A stretch of 64,000 bases of DNA from Coxiellaceae bacterium (lineage in GTDB: Bacteria > Pseudomonadota > Gammaproteobacteria > Coxiellales > Coxiellaceae), in contig JAUXWQ010000064.1 in the NCBI GenBank assembly GCA_030680235.1, positions 1 through 64,000 of the forward strand. Reading direction: 5' to 3'. Both the position numbers and the translations under genes were made by a program. Positions 18,701-26,734 of this stretch are shown here, piece by piece (the first letter of the stretch is position 1; the number at the start of each line of letters is the position of its first letter). The notes below the pieces were generated by a model. That model was not told the DNA's origin and did not search any database. It saw only the letters and a program-made list of their open reading frames with translations.

Positions 18701-21700
18701 TGTCGCCGATAGCGACATTAACTCCCAAAAAATTAGCGACATGCAAGTATTTGAAAAAACAACAATCCCTTTTACTTTACATGTCACGCGCTATCAAAAT
18801 AGTTTTACAATGGTCATTAAGGCATTATCGGGCTTTATTGATTCAAAAACAGCAGATCTTTTCTTGCGTTATTTACAACATGATCTCAATGCTATTGTTC
18901 ATGACGCACCATTTAGCTGGTTATTGGTTAACGACAAGACCTTGTTTGAAAGTCAAAAAATAAAACTCCTTTCTCCTCAAAAAAAGCAAAAAAAAGCTGC
19001 GTATCAAGAACCACGTAATGCACTTGAAAAAGAACTCTGTGAAATTTGGCAAAGCATATTACATATTTCACATATTGGCATTACGGATAATTTTTTCGAA
19101 TTAGGCGGAGATTCTATTCGCAGTATTCGTTTAATTGCTCGTATGCATGAAATTGGGTTTTCAGCTTCAGTCAATGACCTATTCAAACATAAAACCATTT
19201 TGGCATTGGTTAAAAATGGAAGCTATACAGCTACTTTAAATAAGAAAATGTATATTCCTTTCTCTTTGATTGATGAGGAGACAAAAATATCTCTTCTTGC
19301 AAAAAATAAACCCGGCAGCATTGAAGACATCTATCCTGCAAGCTATTTACAAATGGGCATGTTAATTGCATCTCTCAAAGCAGAAGCGCATGGCACTTAT
19401 CATGATGTTTTTTCTTACACAATACACCGTGCTTTTAATGAAACTTTGCTACTTTATATTTTTAAAACATTAAGCCAAAAACACCCCTTATTACGAACTG
19501 CTTTTCTTGAAAATGCAGATTATGGCTATGTTTCTCTACAATATACCGATATTGATATCACTGCACGTTACGGTGGCATTATTGAGAAAGATCTCTCAAC
19601 ATTTACTCAGATCGAAAAAAATCGTGTTTTACCGCTTGATAAACCGGGATTATTTTCATTATTTATATTAAATCCAACATCTGAAAAATTTATCTTGGCA
19701 TTTTCATTTCATCATGCCATTACAGATGGCTGGAGTGTTGCGTCACTTATGTCGGAATTTACATCCGCTTATGCAGATCAAAAAATGATTGCGCTAGAAA
19801 CAATCCCACGCTATCAACAGATGATACAACAAGAGCGTTCGGCGCTCGCTTCTGAATCACATAAAAAATTCTGGCAAAATTATTTATCGAATGCGCCCTT
19901 CCCTGTGCGTTATTTGGCTTTTCAACAACAATCTGATTTATCTAATAACAATCCGCCTGCGCATCTTGACATGGCATTTATGTTAGACAGTAAGAAATCA
20001 GAGAGCACTTTATTGGCTGCTAAACAACGTGGCGTATCAGCAGATATTATTTTTCTTTCTGCCTATTTCAAAACGCTTTCAAGATTTACCAACCAAAATG
20101 ATCTCATTATTGGTTTAGTAATGAATAGTCGCTTAGAAGTGATGGGGGGTGATAAAGTCTTTGGATTACACTTAAATACATTACCATTACGTATAAAAAT
20201 TATGGATAATAGTGAACAATTCACACATCGAGTTTCTGAACAAAAAATAGCAGTCGATGCTTACAAAGCCTATCCTTACGGTAAAATTCGTACTGATATT
20301 GCAAACAACAATGATTTATATACCTGTGCCTTTAACTATGTTCATTTTCATATCGCTGATAATGCGCTCAATTCAGGTGTATTGAGTCCAACAGCTGTAT
20401 TTGAAAAAACAACCATTCCAATGACACTACACGTCTTGCGTCATAATGACAAATTCAGAATAGCTATAAAAGCTTTAAATGGCTTTATTGATCATGATAC
20501 AGCAGTTAAATTTTTAGATTATTTAAAACACGATCTGAATGCCATTATTAATGGCCTTGAATTTAGCTGGATAACAGAAACAGATTCAATTGATTTTCAA
20601 AATAGACATATCAACCTAATTACACATAAAAAAATGCAAAGAAGTTCTGAAATACAAGAGCCACGCAATGCGCTTGAAAAAAAATTGTGTGACATATGGC
20701 AAAATGTATTAACAATTCCACAGGTTGGCATTACTGATAATTTTTTTGAACTCGGCGGTGATTCCATTCAAAGTATTCGCTTGATTGCAAAAATGCAAGA
20801 GATCAATTTTTATGTATCAGTAAGTGATATTTTCAAATATAAAAATATTTTAGAATTGATTACTAATGCAAACCATACTTTTGCCCATGAAAAAGAGACT
20901 TATTTGCCTTATTCATTAATTGATAACACGCTACTATCGTCTATTTTAGAAGAAAATAATAATGCTCTTGTTGAAGATATTTATCCATCGAGTCAATTAC
21001 AAATAGACATGCTCATTAAGTCATTAAGTAAAAATTCTGAGGGCACTTACCACGATGTATTTTCTTACACTATAAAAAGTGATTTTAATGAAGCTTTATT
21101 ATTAACTATTTTCAAAAAATTAAGCATAAAACACCCACTACTACGTACTGCTTTTATTGAAAATTCAAAGTATGGCTATCTCTGTGTGCAATATGCTGAT
21201 ATTGATCTTATTTCTCACTATGAATACAAGACCAAAGAAAATATTTTCGAATTTGTTTCGCTTGAAAAAAACAATATGCTTTCTATCGACAAACCAGGTT
21301 TATTCCGCTTATTTGTATTAAATAAAAAACCAGATCAATTCACACTCGTATTTTCATTTCACCACGCAATTGCTGATGGCTGGAGCATTGCTTCACTACT
21401 ATCAGAATTTACTGTGGCTTATGTTTATAGAAAAACAATTTCAGAAGAAAAAATACCATCCTACCAAAGCGTTATCAAAAATGAGATAGCGGCTTCCGAA
21501 TCAAATATGCATAAGAATTTTTGGCATAATTACTTGAAAAATATTTCGAACTCAATCAATAATTTAATGTTGAACCCCAATGCATTTGTTAATACATACA
21601 TAGAAAAAAAATTGTTATTAGATAATATAAAGTCCAATTACATTTTATCAACTGCACATCGTTTAGGCGTATCAATTGATATTATTTTTCTTTCGCTATA

Positions 21701-22187
21701 TTTCCGAGCACTATCACAACTCACCAATCAAAACGATATCGTTATTGGCATGGTTATGAATAATCGCTTAGAAGAAAATGGCGGCGATAAAGTATTTGGC
21801 TTACATTTAAATATTCTTCCTATTAAAATAACTTCTAAAATCAATAAGATTACTGAAAATGACGCATTTATTTTAGCTTTAGCAGAAGAACGCTTACAAC
21901 TTGTTCCGCACAAAGCCTATCCCTACAAAAAATTATGTCTTGATTTAAATCGGCCAGATGGATTTTACAACTGCGCCTTTAATTACACACATTTTCATGT
22001 GAATGAGAATCAAACAGTGGACAAACTGATTGAACCTGTTTATGCATTTGAAAAAATGTCTATTCCATTAACACTACAAATATCACGCTATCAAAATAGT
22101 TTTAAATTAATTCTGCGTGCATCAAATGAATTTATTGATGAAAAAACAGCAAATGGCTTATTAACTAAAATTCAAGAAGCTTTGTAG
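12792..22187 (+). CDS. Nonribosomal peptide synthetase, C-A-T-C-T-C-T-C-T-C, serine-type A domain, no TE
   Basis: 3131 residues in one frame. The domains in order are: C1 (about 10..440, motif HHSIADA at 144, with Ala in place of the usual Gly); A (about 450..945, YTSGTTGNPKG from 616, NLYGPTE, final lysine in NGKLNRK); T1 (Ser1017); C2 (HHAITDG at 1215); T2 (Ser1565); C3 (HH at 1762); T3 (Ser2108); C4 (HH at 2307); T4 (Ser2658); C5 (HH at 2857, running to the end). All four carriers have LGGDSI. Reading the binding pocket against GrsA gives D-V-W-H-F-S-L-I-D-K, nearly the EntF serine code. C2 to C5 are very alike (repeated GGDKVFGLHLN, TTIPFT), so the C-T unit was duplicated. There is no epimerase, thioesterase or reductase domain. 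The single A domain must load the other carriers, as in fungal ferrichrome synthetases; C5 may release or cyclise the product. A serine oligomer, possibly acylated by C1, is my inference. Confidence 0.9.
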   Translation: MDSEVLVTNEIQAIYPANSLQQGFIFHAVSQSHDDAYIVQSLCDYTHAIDVSAYRQAWDFAIKTYPTLRLCFNWDESPIQIITKYGKLHFALHDISNEPDKEAAILALQQRDRTKGFELKNPSLLRLHLIKQSNHYYTLLKTEHHSIADAWSAAVLLNQVHHFYQQLLSGITPIVTQDIAYLQAQAFITKHQTEAQNHWRKIIQDIPIANDINTLLTTHTKPEDLNNVNDAREITLELESAHYERLKKLAHDEAITMHGLVQFAWHKMLHTYTGDAETIVGTTVSGRTLPITDIEKSVGLYINTLPLVIQWDNTLTVKEQLQAIHQAIMGLNKYSFVNLSSLQKNGNRLFNSLLLFENLSFSPEKSTSTISLEAINRRSIQKLNYPLALSFYVKKNTLCINFKYDATYLNSARANLLLKQLLLILQQIPCQLHASHHNLDLLTSDENQKILHLWNATNADYPKDKTLQAMFEMQVLRTPNTVALVFEELQLTYHELNTQANQLAHFLHEEGLNSGELVALCLDRSLELIIAILGILKAGCAYVPIDPEYPVARISYVLENTESRFLLTQTPHAKHLHSIIPTTINCILLDQRPYHEATSAPLEISCAPTDLAYVIYTSGTTGNPKGVAITHSGAVNRIHWMQSTYPLNEHDAVLQKTPYSFDVSVWELLWAHWTGARIVIARPDGHKDPQYLQALIEKEKITVLHFVPSMLSAFTEALVSFKIRAPDSLRFIFCSGEALFANQVAAFYEVSGNTVVIHNLYGPTEASIDVTSFACERGIEKVYIGRPIQNTRVYILTAQQKPVPVGAVGELYLGGAGLARDYWHQPSLTEKAFIHNPFATEDDRARGYTRLYKTGDRARFHVDGNIEYLGRIDSQVKIRGFRIELGEIEQIMLSYSGIQQAVALIKEQITPDHTHRFIAAYYVGNVTEKMLRDYLAKHLPDHMIPTSLMALSAFPITANGKLNRKVLPLPTFMNDTIHRSIEARNASEKMLCTIWKTVLKVPHVKITDNFFDLGGDSIRSIRLIAKMQEVGFHISVNDLFKYKTILSLLENGSHTIVSTEISYTSYSLIDAATRDFFISNNNTSIEDIYPASHLQMGMLIESQKLDSEGAYHDVFAYTINHPFKESLLLALFNNLCIKHPLLRTAFIENPEYGYLCIQHADINIADHFGGIIQENISDFIQKEKNRALVSNKPGLFSLFVSNPTSDKFLLVFSFHHAITDGWSVASLLSEFASAYAAEKFVLTQEVIPPYQRVIQQERFALTSNNHETFWRDYLSNAPLPITDFALHPNALENKDIEMGCTLDNAKMTRIISTAKRLGVSPDIIFLSAYCKTLSRFSNQNDVIIGLVMNNRLTEAGGDKVFGLHLNTLPLRIQLSENSAVLTRYLAKQKETINSFKAYPYGKIRTDISKGSDIYTCAFNYMHFHVTDNVVTANALSPTAFFEKTTIPFTFHVSRHHDRFRIAIKVLNGFIDSLTATEFLTYLQHDLHAIIHDLEFTWILKDDQKRFQNWHNNKVISQPIQKIQKNTEKKEPRNALEKTLCDIWQNILAVSNVGIEDNFFELGGDSIRSIRLLAKMQSVGFYVSVNDIFKYKTIAALIENVTQKNTPIETAYVPFSLIDEQTRNLLTLNNPTIEDIYPASYLQIGMIVESQKPESNGAYHDVFAYTINHTFNEISLLTLFNSLCAKHALLRTAFVEHADYGYICVQHAEVMIASHFGGVIKENISRFIQTEKNRALALNNPGLFTLFVLNPTKNQFVLVFSFHHAITDGWSVTSLISEFTAVYANQKPIQIENMPHYQNVIQQERIALTSHTHETFWRDYLVDAPHPAQNLVFDSTALTHEDFEIKSTVDSTNAIILLVAAKQWGISPDIIFISAYFKTLSRFMNKNDVIIGLVMNNRLEEMGGDKVFGLHLNTLPLRATITAHSEALANYVSEQKTRINAYKAYPYGKIRADITQGSDIYTCAFNYMHFHVADSDINSQKISDMQVFEKTTIPFTLHVTRYQNSFTMVIKALSGFIDSKTADLFLRYLQHDLNAIVHDAPFSWLLVNDKTLFESQKIKLLSPQKKQKKAAYQEPRNALEKELCEIWQSILHISHIGITDNFFELGGDSIRSIRLIARMHEIGFSASVNDLFKHKTILALVKNGSYTATLNKKMYIPFSLIDEETKISLLAKNKPGSIEDIYPASYLQMGMLIASLKAEAHGTYHDVFSYTIHRAFNETLLLYIFKTLSQKHPLLRTAFLENADYGYVSLQYTDIDITARYGGIIEKDLSTFTQIEKNRVLPLDKPGLFSLFILNPTSEKFILAFSFHHAITDGWSVASLMSEFTSAYADQKMIALETIPRYQQMIQQERSALASESHKKFWQNYLSNAPFPVRYLAFQQQSDLSNNNPPAHLDMAFMLDSKKSESTLLAAKQRGVSADIIFLSAYFKTLSRFTNQNDLIIGLVMNSRLEVMGGDKVFGLHLNTLPLRIKIMDNSEQFTHRVSEQKIAVDAYKAYPYGKIRTDIANNNDLYTCAFNYVHFHIADNALNSGVLSPTAVFEKTTIPMTLHVLRHNDKFRIAIKALNGFIDHDTAVKFLDYLKHDLNAIINGLEFSWITETDSIDFQNRHINLITHKKMQRSSEIQEPRNALEKKLCDIWQNVLTIPQVGITDNFFELGGDSIQSIRLIAKMQEINFYVSVSDIFKYKNILELITNANHTFAHEKETYLPYSLIDNTLLSSILEENNNALVEDIYPSSQLQIDMLIKSLSKNSEGTYHDVFSYTIKSDFNEALLLTIFKKLSIKHPLLRTAFIENSKYGYLCVQYADIDLISHYEYKTKENIFEFVSLEKNNMLSIDKPGLFRLFVLNKKPDQFTLVFSFHHAIADGWSIASLLSEFTVAYVYRKTISEEKIPSYQSVIKNEIAASESNMHKNFWHNYLKNISNSINNLMLNPNAFVNTYIEKKLLLDNIKSNYILSTAHRLGVSIDIIFLSLYFRALSQLTNQNDIVIGMVMNNRLEENGGDKVFGLHLNILPIKITSKINKITENDAFILALAEERLQLVPHKAYPYKKLCLDLNRPDGFYNCAFNYTHFHVNENQTVDKLIEPVYAFEKMSIPLTLQISRYQNSFKLILRASNEFIDEKTANGLLTKIQEAL

Positions 22188-22206
22188 CAGATCAGGCATG
22201 ACGTTT

Positions 22207-22343
22207 TAAGCATTTTTACAGAAACGCCATTGTCCGTTTCATTAAGTGCTCTGATGCGAGAATGAGCGTAGCGAGTATTTTTACAGGGTTTGATGTTTAT
22301 CGAAATTTCCTGCAAAAACACTCGCTACGCTCATGCTGCATCA
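22207..22343. repeat. REP-like palindromic repeat, copy B
   Basis: It lies between the convergent NRPS and GH18 genes. Perfect 15-base inverted arms at 22262..22276 and 22320..22334 (ATGAGCGTAGCGAGT and its complement) are flanked by TGATGCGAG and TGCATCA. The left flank from 22207 (TTAAGCATTTTTACAG, CATTGTCCGTT, CATTAAGTGCT) is shared with copy C near 52949. It would form a strong stem in RNA and probably separates the two transcripts. Confidence 0.7.
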
Positions 22344-22350
22344 AACAATG

Positions 22351-23424
22351 CTACAACAAACTCCAAATCTTAGGATCTTCATACCCCAGACACCAAATTG
22401 AAATCCCTCTAAGATGATATTTTTTTGCCATATCTAATAAAATTTTAAATGTCGCTACATTTTGTGGAAAAATATAATTATTAAAATTATTGTTGTTATA
22501 GATTGCATACGGCACATCAGATTTTTTATCCCACACGAAAGGCGCATGGTATTTTTTCATTAAATAATCTGTTTGCGCATACGTTAGATCTGCTTCTTCC
22601 ACATGTTTTGAACGCTTTCTAAAGTCCGTGTACCAATAACTTGAATGCACAGGAACACCCAAAGAAATCTTAGCCGGTGGAATATAATTGAGTGCATAAA
22701 CAATAATACGCTCTGCCCAACTTGGCTCACACGCAGAACCCGGCGTTGTGCCACTGCTATGTTGATCATAGGCCATCAAGGTAACAAAATCACTCGCTTT
22801 TCCAAGCACTGCATAATCATAAGCTCCATTCCAATTTTCTAAACAATATTTTCCACTGGTTGAAGTGGGTGTTTTATCAGTGGTTCTTGGTAAAATTGCA
22901 ACACTGATTAAAAACCCATTCTTATGTAGATCATCTGACAATTTTTGATAAAATACTGAGAAATCATTTTTATCTAAAAAAAGCACATGTTCAAAATCGA
23001 TTTGTATACCCGCATAGTGAAATTTTTTACACACATTGCGTATCTCTGAAATAACATGATCTTGCGCTTTTTCATCTTTTAGAAAAACTTGTGTTTGTAG
23101 GGAATCAAAACCAGCATTCGTGACCATTGGCATCACTTTAACATGATTTTGTGACGCTAATTGCAGAATCATAGGATCCACAGTACCCCACAACATTCCT
23201 TTTGAGTCAACTTGATAGGCTTGCGGGGAAACAATATTAATATGTTTAATATTATTTTTTAAAGATGTATCTTGCCTAAAAATTGTATCACTTTCTAAAT
23301 GAGAAACAGAATCGTTTCTATACATATAACCCAATATTTCAAATGCACTTGATGATATCGGAAAAATGATCGTAAAAAAAATTACGAATAAAAAAATAAA
23401 TCTTTCTAAAAATATGCGTATCAT
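22351..23424 (-). CDS. Secreted glycoside hydrolase family 18 protein (chitinase-like)
   Basis: 357 residues with an N-terminal signal peptide (FLFVIFFTIIFPISSSAFE). The GH18 active site is FHYAGIQIDFEHVLFLD: the DxxDxDxE motif reduced to IDFE, with Glu as acid/base. VTLMAYDQHSSGT is the second conserved block. The pattern matches spore-coat or peptidoglycan-type GH18 proteins (YdhD-like) as well as chitinases, so the substrate could be chitin or peptidoglycan. It follows the Hsp70-like gene by 27 bases; with the upstream NlpC/P60 gene it forms a minus-strand run that may act on the cell envelope. Confidence 0.85.
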   Translation of the reverse strand: MIRIFLERFIFLFVIFFTIIFPISSSAFEILGYMYRNDSVSHLESDTIFRQDTSLKNNIKHINIVSPQAYQVDSKGMLWGTVDPMILQLASQNHVKVMPMVTNAGFDSLQTQVFLKDEKAQDHVISEIRNVCKKFHYAGIQIDFEHVLFLDKNDFSVFYQKLSDDLHKNGFLISVAILPRTTDKTPTSTSGKYCLENWNGAYDYAVLGKASDFVTLMAYDQHSSGTTPGSACEPSWAERIIVYALNYIPPAKISLGVPVHSSYWYTDFRKRSKHVEEADLTYAQTDYLMKKYHAPFVWDKKSDVPYAIYNNNNFNNYIFPQNVATFKILLDMAKKYHLRGISIWCLGYEDPKIWSLL

Positions 23425-23451
23425 AAAATCTCCTTTTTAAGGATAGCATTC

Positions 23452-24708
23452 CTAACCATATTTTCTCTTGGCATCAATAGTCAAACCCAATCCAACACTT
23501 CCAAAAGCATCACCTTGAATAAGGTCAGCGTTTGGTAACAATACATTTATCTTTTCACGGACCAATGGAATTTTTGTTGATCCGCCAGTATAAAAAACTG
23601 CGTCAATATCACTAAAAGTAACACCTGCCTCTACAATAGTTTTCTTAATTGTACTTACAATTTTTTCCAGCTCAGTTGAAATAGTATCATTAAATGCTTT
23701 TCTTAAAACAACTAATGATAAATTATTTTCTATAAACGATAAATCCATCTGATAGTCAGATAAATCGCTTAATTTTTTCTTTGCAATTTCAACAGCATTG
23801 AGAATTTGATGCCCTGCTTTATTTTCAAGAACAGCAATAAAACGTTCAATTAAGTCCTTTTCATAGGATACAGATAGCATTGTTCGAATATGTGCAATAT
23901 TTTTTGCATCATACAATCCTGTTAGTAAATGCCATGTCGCTAAGTCATGATAACAACCAGGGGGGAATACAATATCACTACTTGATCCTTTCATCATACT
24001 ACCCATTCCTAACAAGGGCATAACAGAATTCAGACTTAATTTTTTATCAAAATCTGTTCCAGCAATATGAATACCAGAATTAGATAACACATCTTTTGAA
24101 CGATCAGTATTTTTCACATTAGTATGCAATCGTATAACAGTAAAATCTGAGGTTCCACCACCCATATCAACGATCAACGCCAACTGCTCTTTTTTAATAG
24201 TTGCTTCGTAAGATAGCGCTGCTGCAATCGGCTCATACTGAAACGACACTTCTTTAAAACCTAAATCATGCGCAATCATTTCTAATGTATTTTGTGCTAA
24301 TGCATCCTTATGTGGATTATCATCATGAAAGTAAACAGGCCTTCCAAGCACAACCTGTGTAATTGGCGTATTTAGGTTTTCCTCTGCTTTTATTTTTAGG
24401 TAATTAACAAATTGCGCAAGAATATTTGTATAGGGAACAAACTCATTAAAAACATATGTTTTTTCGGTCATTAAAGAAGAGCCTAACACAGATTTTAATG
24501 ACATTAATAACCTGCCAGGAACACCTTCTAAATAACCATCAATTGCTTTCTGTCCAAAAATTAATTTTTGTATTTCTAAATCACAAAAAACAGCTGAACG
24601 AATAATGGGGCTATTATTTTCTAAAAGAACCAATTCATAGACGTTATTTTTAACAACACCTATTGTTGAATTACTCGTTCCAAAGTCAAGACCACAAAAT
24701 GCAGACAT
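23452..24708 (-). CDS. Hsp70-family protein, YegD-like
   Basis: 418 residues, shorter than DnaK (about 640): only the actin-like ATPase part. CGLDFGTSNSTIG is the phosphate 1 loop; LIVDMGGGTSDFTV is phosphate 2; FYTGGSTKIPLVREKIN is the adenosine motif. The substrate-binding domain is missing, as in YegD. I placed the start at ATG 24708; the longer frame to 24840 runs into the upstream gene and reads as non-family sequence. Role: probably a specialised chaperone; client unknown. Confidence 0.85.
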   Translation of the reverse strand: MSAFCGLDFGTSNSTIGVVKNNVYELVLLENNSPIIRSAVFCDLEIQKLIFGQKAIDGYLEGVPGRLLMSLKSVLGSSLMTEKTYVFNEFVPYTNILAQFVNYLKIKAEENLNTPITQVVLGRPVYFHDDNPHKDALAQNTLEMIAHDLGFKEVSFQYEPIAAALSYEATIKKEQLALIVDMGGGTSDFTVIRLHTNVKNTDRSKDVLSNSGIHIAGTDFDKKLSLNSVMPLLGMGSMMKGSSSDIVFPPGCYHDLATWHLLTGLYDAKNIAHIRTMLSVSYEKDLIERFIAVLENKAGHQILNAVEIAKKKLSDLSDYQMDLSFIENNLSLVVLRKAFNDTISTELEKIVSTIKKTIVEAGVTFSDIDAVFYTGGSTKIPLVREKINVLLPNADLIQGDAFGSVGLGLTIDAKRKYG

Positions 24709-24785
24709 TGCATTATCTCTTTTAATAAAAAAATCGTAACGGTTCAGCCAATACAATGTAACGGGGGCTGAATAATTACAACTTA

Positions 24786-25424
24786 TCAACATGTAAATGT
24801 TGGGATGCATCCATACGCTACAAAATGTCTTTTTTCCCATTTTCCAGGTAAAATAAAATTAAAGACACTCACACCATACATTCTTCTTCTTTTATAAATT
24901 CCACCGTTATTCGCACCAAACATTAATGGGACACCACGTTTATTTTTCCCAATATACAACATAACGTGTGTAATAGGCGGTTTGCGATGGGTTCTATAGG
25001 TGCCCGTCCAAAACAATAAATCACCTGGTCTTAAGGCATCAAACTGACTAGATTGGAAGCGATGACTTGTAACATGATGAATTTTTCCTGCTTTAAGCAA
25101 CCAAATATACATATCATAAGAATCCCTTGGGACATAGGTATGGCGAATACCTTTTAAAAGATAATAAATTGTTCCTGAACAATCCATTCCATGGTTTTTT
25201 GGGTTATCTGATCCAAATTTATAAGCAAGGTGCTTTTTTGACAACACTAATGCACCACCAATAACCTGCTTAACATTAACGGGATAATCCGCATAATGAG
25301 CAAGGTCAGAGACGGGTACAGGCTGTGTTATGACTGGATGTTGCCAATTCAATCCAGTAAAACAACAGCCCGTTGAAATCAATGCAATAATCACAACAAT
25401 CGAAAATTTTATACGACCAAACAT
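24786..25424 (-). CDS. NlpC/P60-family lipoprotein (peptidoglycan hydrolase-like)
   Basis: 212 residues. The N-terminus KFSIVVIIALISTGC is a lipoprotein signal with lipobox ISTGC (Cys20 or so). The papain-like core shows the catalytic Cys in NHGMDCSGTIYYLL, RPGDLLFWTG, and His in ITHVMLYIGK. NlpC/P60 enzymes usually cut peptide stems of peptidoglycan. It is the first gene of a minus-strand group with the Hsp70-like and GH18 genes. Confidence 0.85.
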   Translation of the reverse strand: MFGRIKFSIVVIIALISTGCCFTGLNWQHPVITQPVPVSDLAHYADYPVNVKQVIGGALVLSKKHLAYKFGSDNPKNHGMDCSGTIYYLLKGIRHTYVPRDSYDMYIWLLKAGKIHHVTSHRFQSSQFDALRPGDLLFWTGTYRTHRKPPITHVMLYIGKNKRGVPLMFGANNGGIYKRRRMYGVSVFNFILPGKWEKRHFVAYGCIPTFTC

Positions 25425-25622
25425 ATTCTACTTTGCCTTTTTACTTTTACGCTGAACTGTTCATCAGGTTTCAGCACACACTAAATTTGGTACGATAGTA
25501 ATATGACCCGGAATTATATCCAACAAACTATTTTTACTTTTAGACAACCTGCGAAAAATTGTACAAAAAATGTCGCATTATTTTAGGTTGCCTATGCTGA
25601 ATTACCATTCAATGAGATTATT

Positions 25623-26393
25623 ATGATTATTTTATTGTCACCCTCAAAAAAACAAGCAGAAATATTAATATCCAATACAGTTGCATCAACAAATCCGCTT
25701 GAAATTGAAAAAGCAAATTTTTTAATGACTGAATTACAAAAAATTCCCATTGATGAACTATCTAAAAAAATGAAAATTAGTTCTGCATTAGCAAAATCAA
25801 CCTATGGAACCATAAAAAAATTTTCCACTAAAAATAAGGGAAATTTATTGCAGGCTATTCATTTGTTTGAAGGCGAGGCTTTTCAAAAACTAGATTCAAA
25901 ATCTTTGCTAAAAAATGATTTATTGTTTGCACAAAACCATCTTATTATTCTTTCTGCGCTATATGGCTATTTAAGGCCATTTGATGCCGTTCAAAACTAT
26001 CGGCTTGACATGAATAATGCAATAAAAATATATGACAGTATGAATTTATATGATTACTGGAAAGAAACAATTACTCATGGCATAAATAATTTGTTATTAG
26101 CGCATAAAAATAAAATAATTTTAAACCTTTCCTCCAGCGAATACTTCAAAACAATTCATTTAAAAAAATTATCTTGTAAAGTTATTAACGTCGATTTTCT
26201 TGTTTATAAAAACAGTGTTTACAAAACTATTGGCATTTATGCAAAACGTGGGAGAGGGTCTTTAGCAAGATATATCATAAATAAAAAAATTGATTCTCCA
26301 GAAGAAATAATTGGCTTTAATGATGATGGATTTGAATATTCACATTCACAATCAACACCCGAAAGATATGTTTTTGTGTTAAATCTAAAATAG
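25623..26393 (+). CDS. yaaA: YaaA (UPF0246), peroxide stress protein
   Basis: 256 residues starting MIILLSPSKKQ, the conserved N-terminus of YaaA. ALYGYLRPFDAVQNYRLDMN, NLSSSEYFK and the C-terminal KRGRGSLARYIINKKI are family signatures. YaaA lowers free iron during peroxide stress in E. coli and binds DNA. Length equals the E. coli protein (258). Stand-alone gene with its own AT-rich upstream region. Confidence 0.9.
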   Translation: MIILLSPSKKQAEILISNTVASTNPLEIEKANFLMTELQKIPIDELSKKMKISSALAKSTYGTIKKFSTKNKGNLLQAIHLFEGEAFQKLDSKSLLKNDLLFAQNHLIILSALYGYLRPFDAVQNYRLDMNNAIKIYDSMNLYDYWKETITHGINNLLLAHKNKIILNLSSSEYFKTIHLKKLSCKVINVDFLVYKNSVYKTIGIYAKRGRGSLARYIINKKIDSPEEIIGFNDDGFEYSHSQSTPERYVFVLNLK

Positions 26394-26568
26394 AAAGTTC
26401 ATTGACAGCATCGCGAATCAAGCAGATGATTGAATATGTATAAAAATAAGGATTTGTGTATTCAATATAAAATTGAAGTAATGCAATAATAGCTAAGTTT
26501 AATTGTAGTGTATAGAATCATTTAATAATGGTTATATGCGCAATAAAATTACTTAAAAGGAGTTGTTT

Positions 26569-26733
26569 ATGCTTGGATGGGTTCTGCTTTTTTTAATTGT
26601 CTCTATTGTTGCTGCTATTTTTGGATTTGGCGGCATAGCAATCCAAGCTGCAGGAATCGCAAAAATTCTTTTTGTTATTTTCCTTATATTATTTATCGTT
26701 TCACTGATCATGCATGCAGGAAGAAGAAAATAA
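26569..26733 (+). CDS. Small membrane protein, DUF1328 (YtjA-like)
   Basis: 54 residues: [20 protein letters not shown], then [20 protein letters not shown]. This is the standard DUF1328 protein with two membrane helices and a short basic tail (HAGRRK). Ribosome site AAAAGGAG lies seven bases upstream. The stop is one base before the FMN-reductase start, so the two are an operon. Function of the family unknown. Confidence 0.8.
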   Translation: MLGWVLLFLIVSIVAAIFGFGGIAIQAAGIAKILFVIFLILFIVSLIMHAGRRK

Positions 26734-26734
26734 T

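Noticed and set aside
18541-18963. 140-codon ORF inside the NRPS in another frame
   Set aside because: Fully within the condensation domain coding region; no motif.
12792-22187. Epimerase or dual E/C assignment for C2 to C5 because of the LGGDS carriers
   Set aside because: The histidine motif is HHAITDGWS as in condensation domains, and there is no extra N-terminal His motif typical of dual domains or the later epimerase motifs that I can see. Subtype needs a phylogeny.
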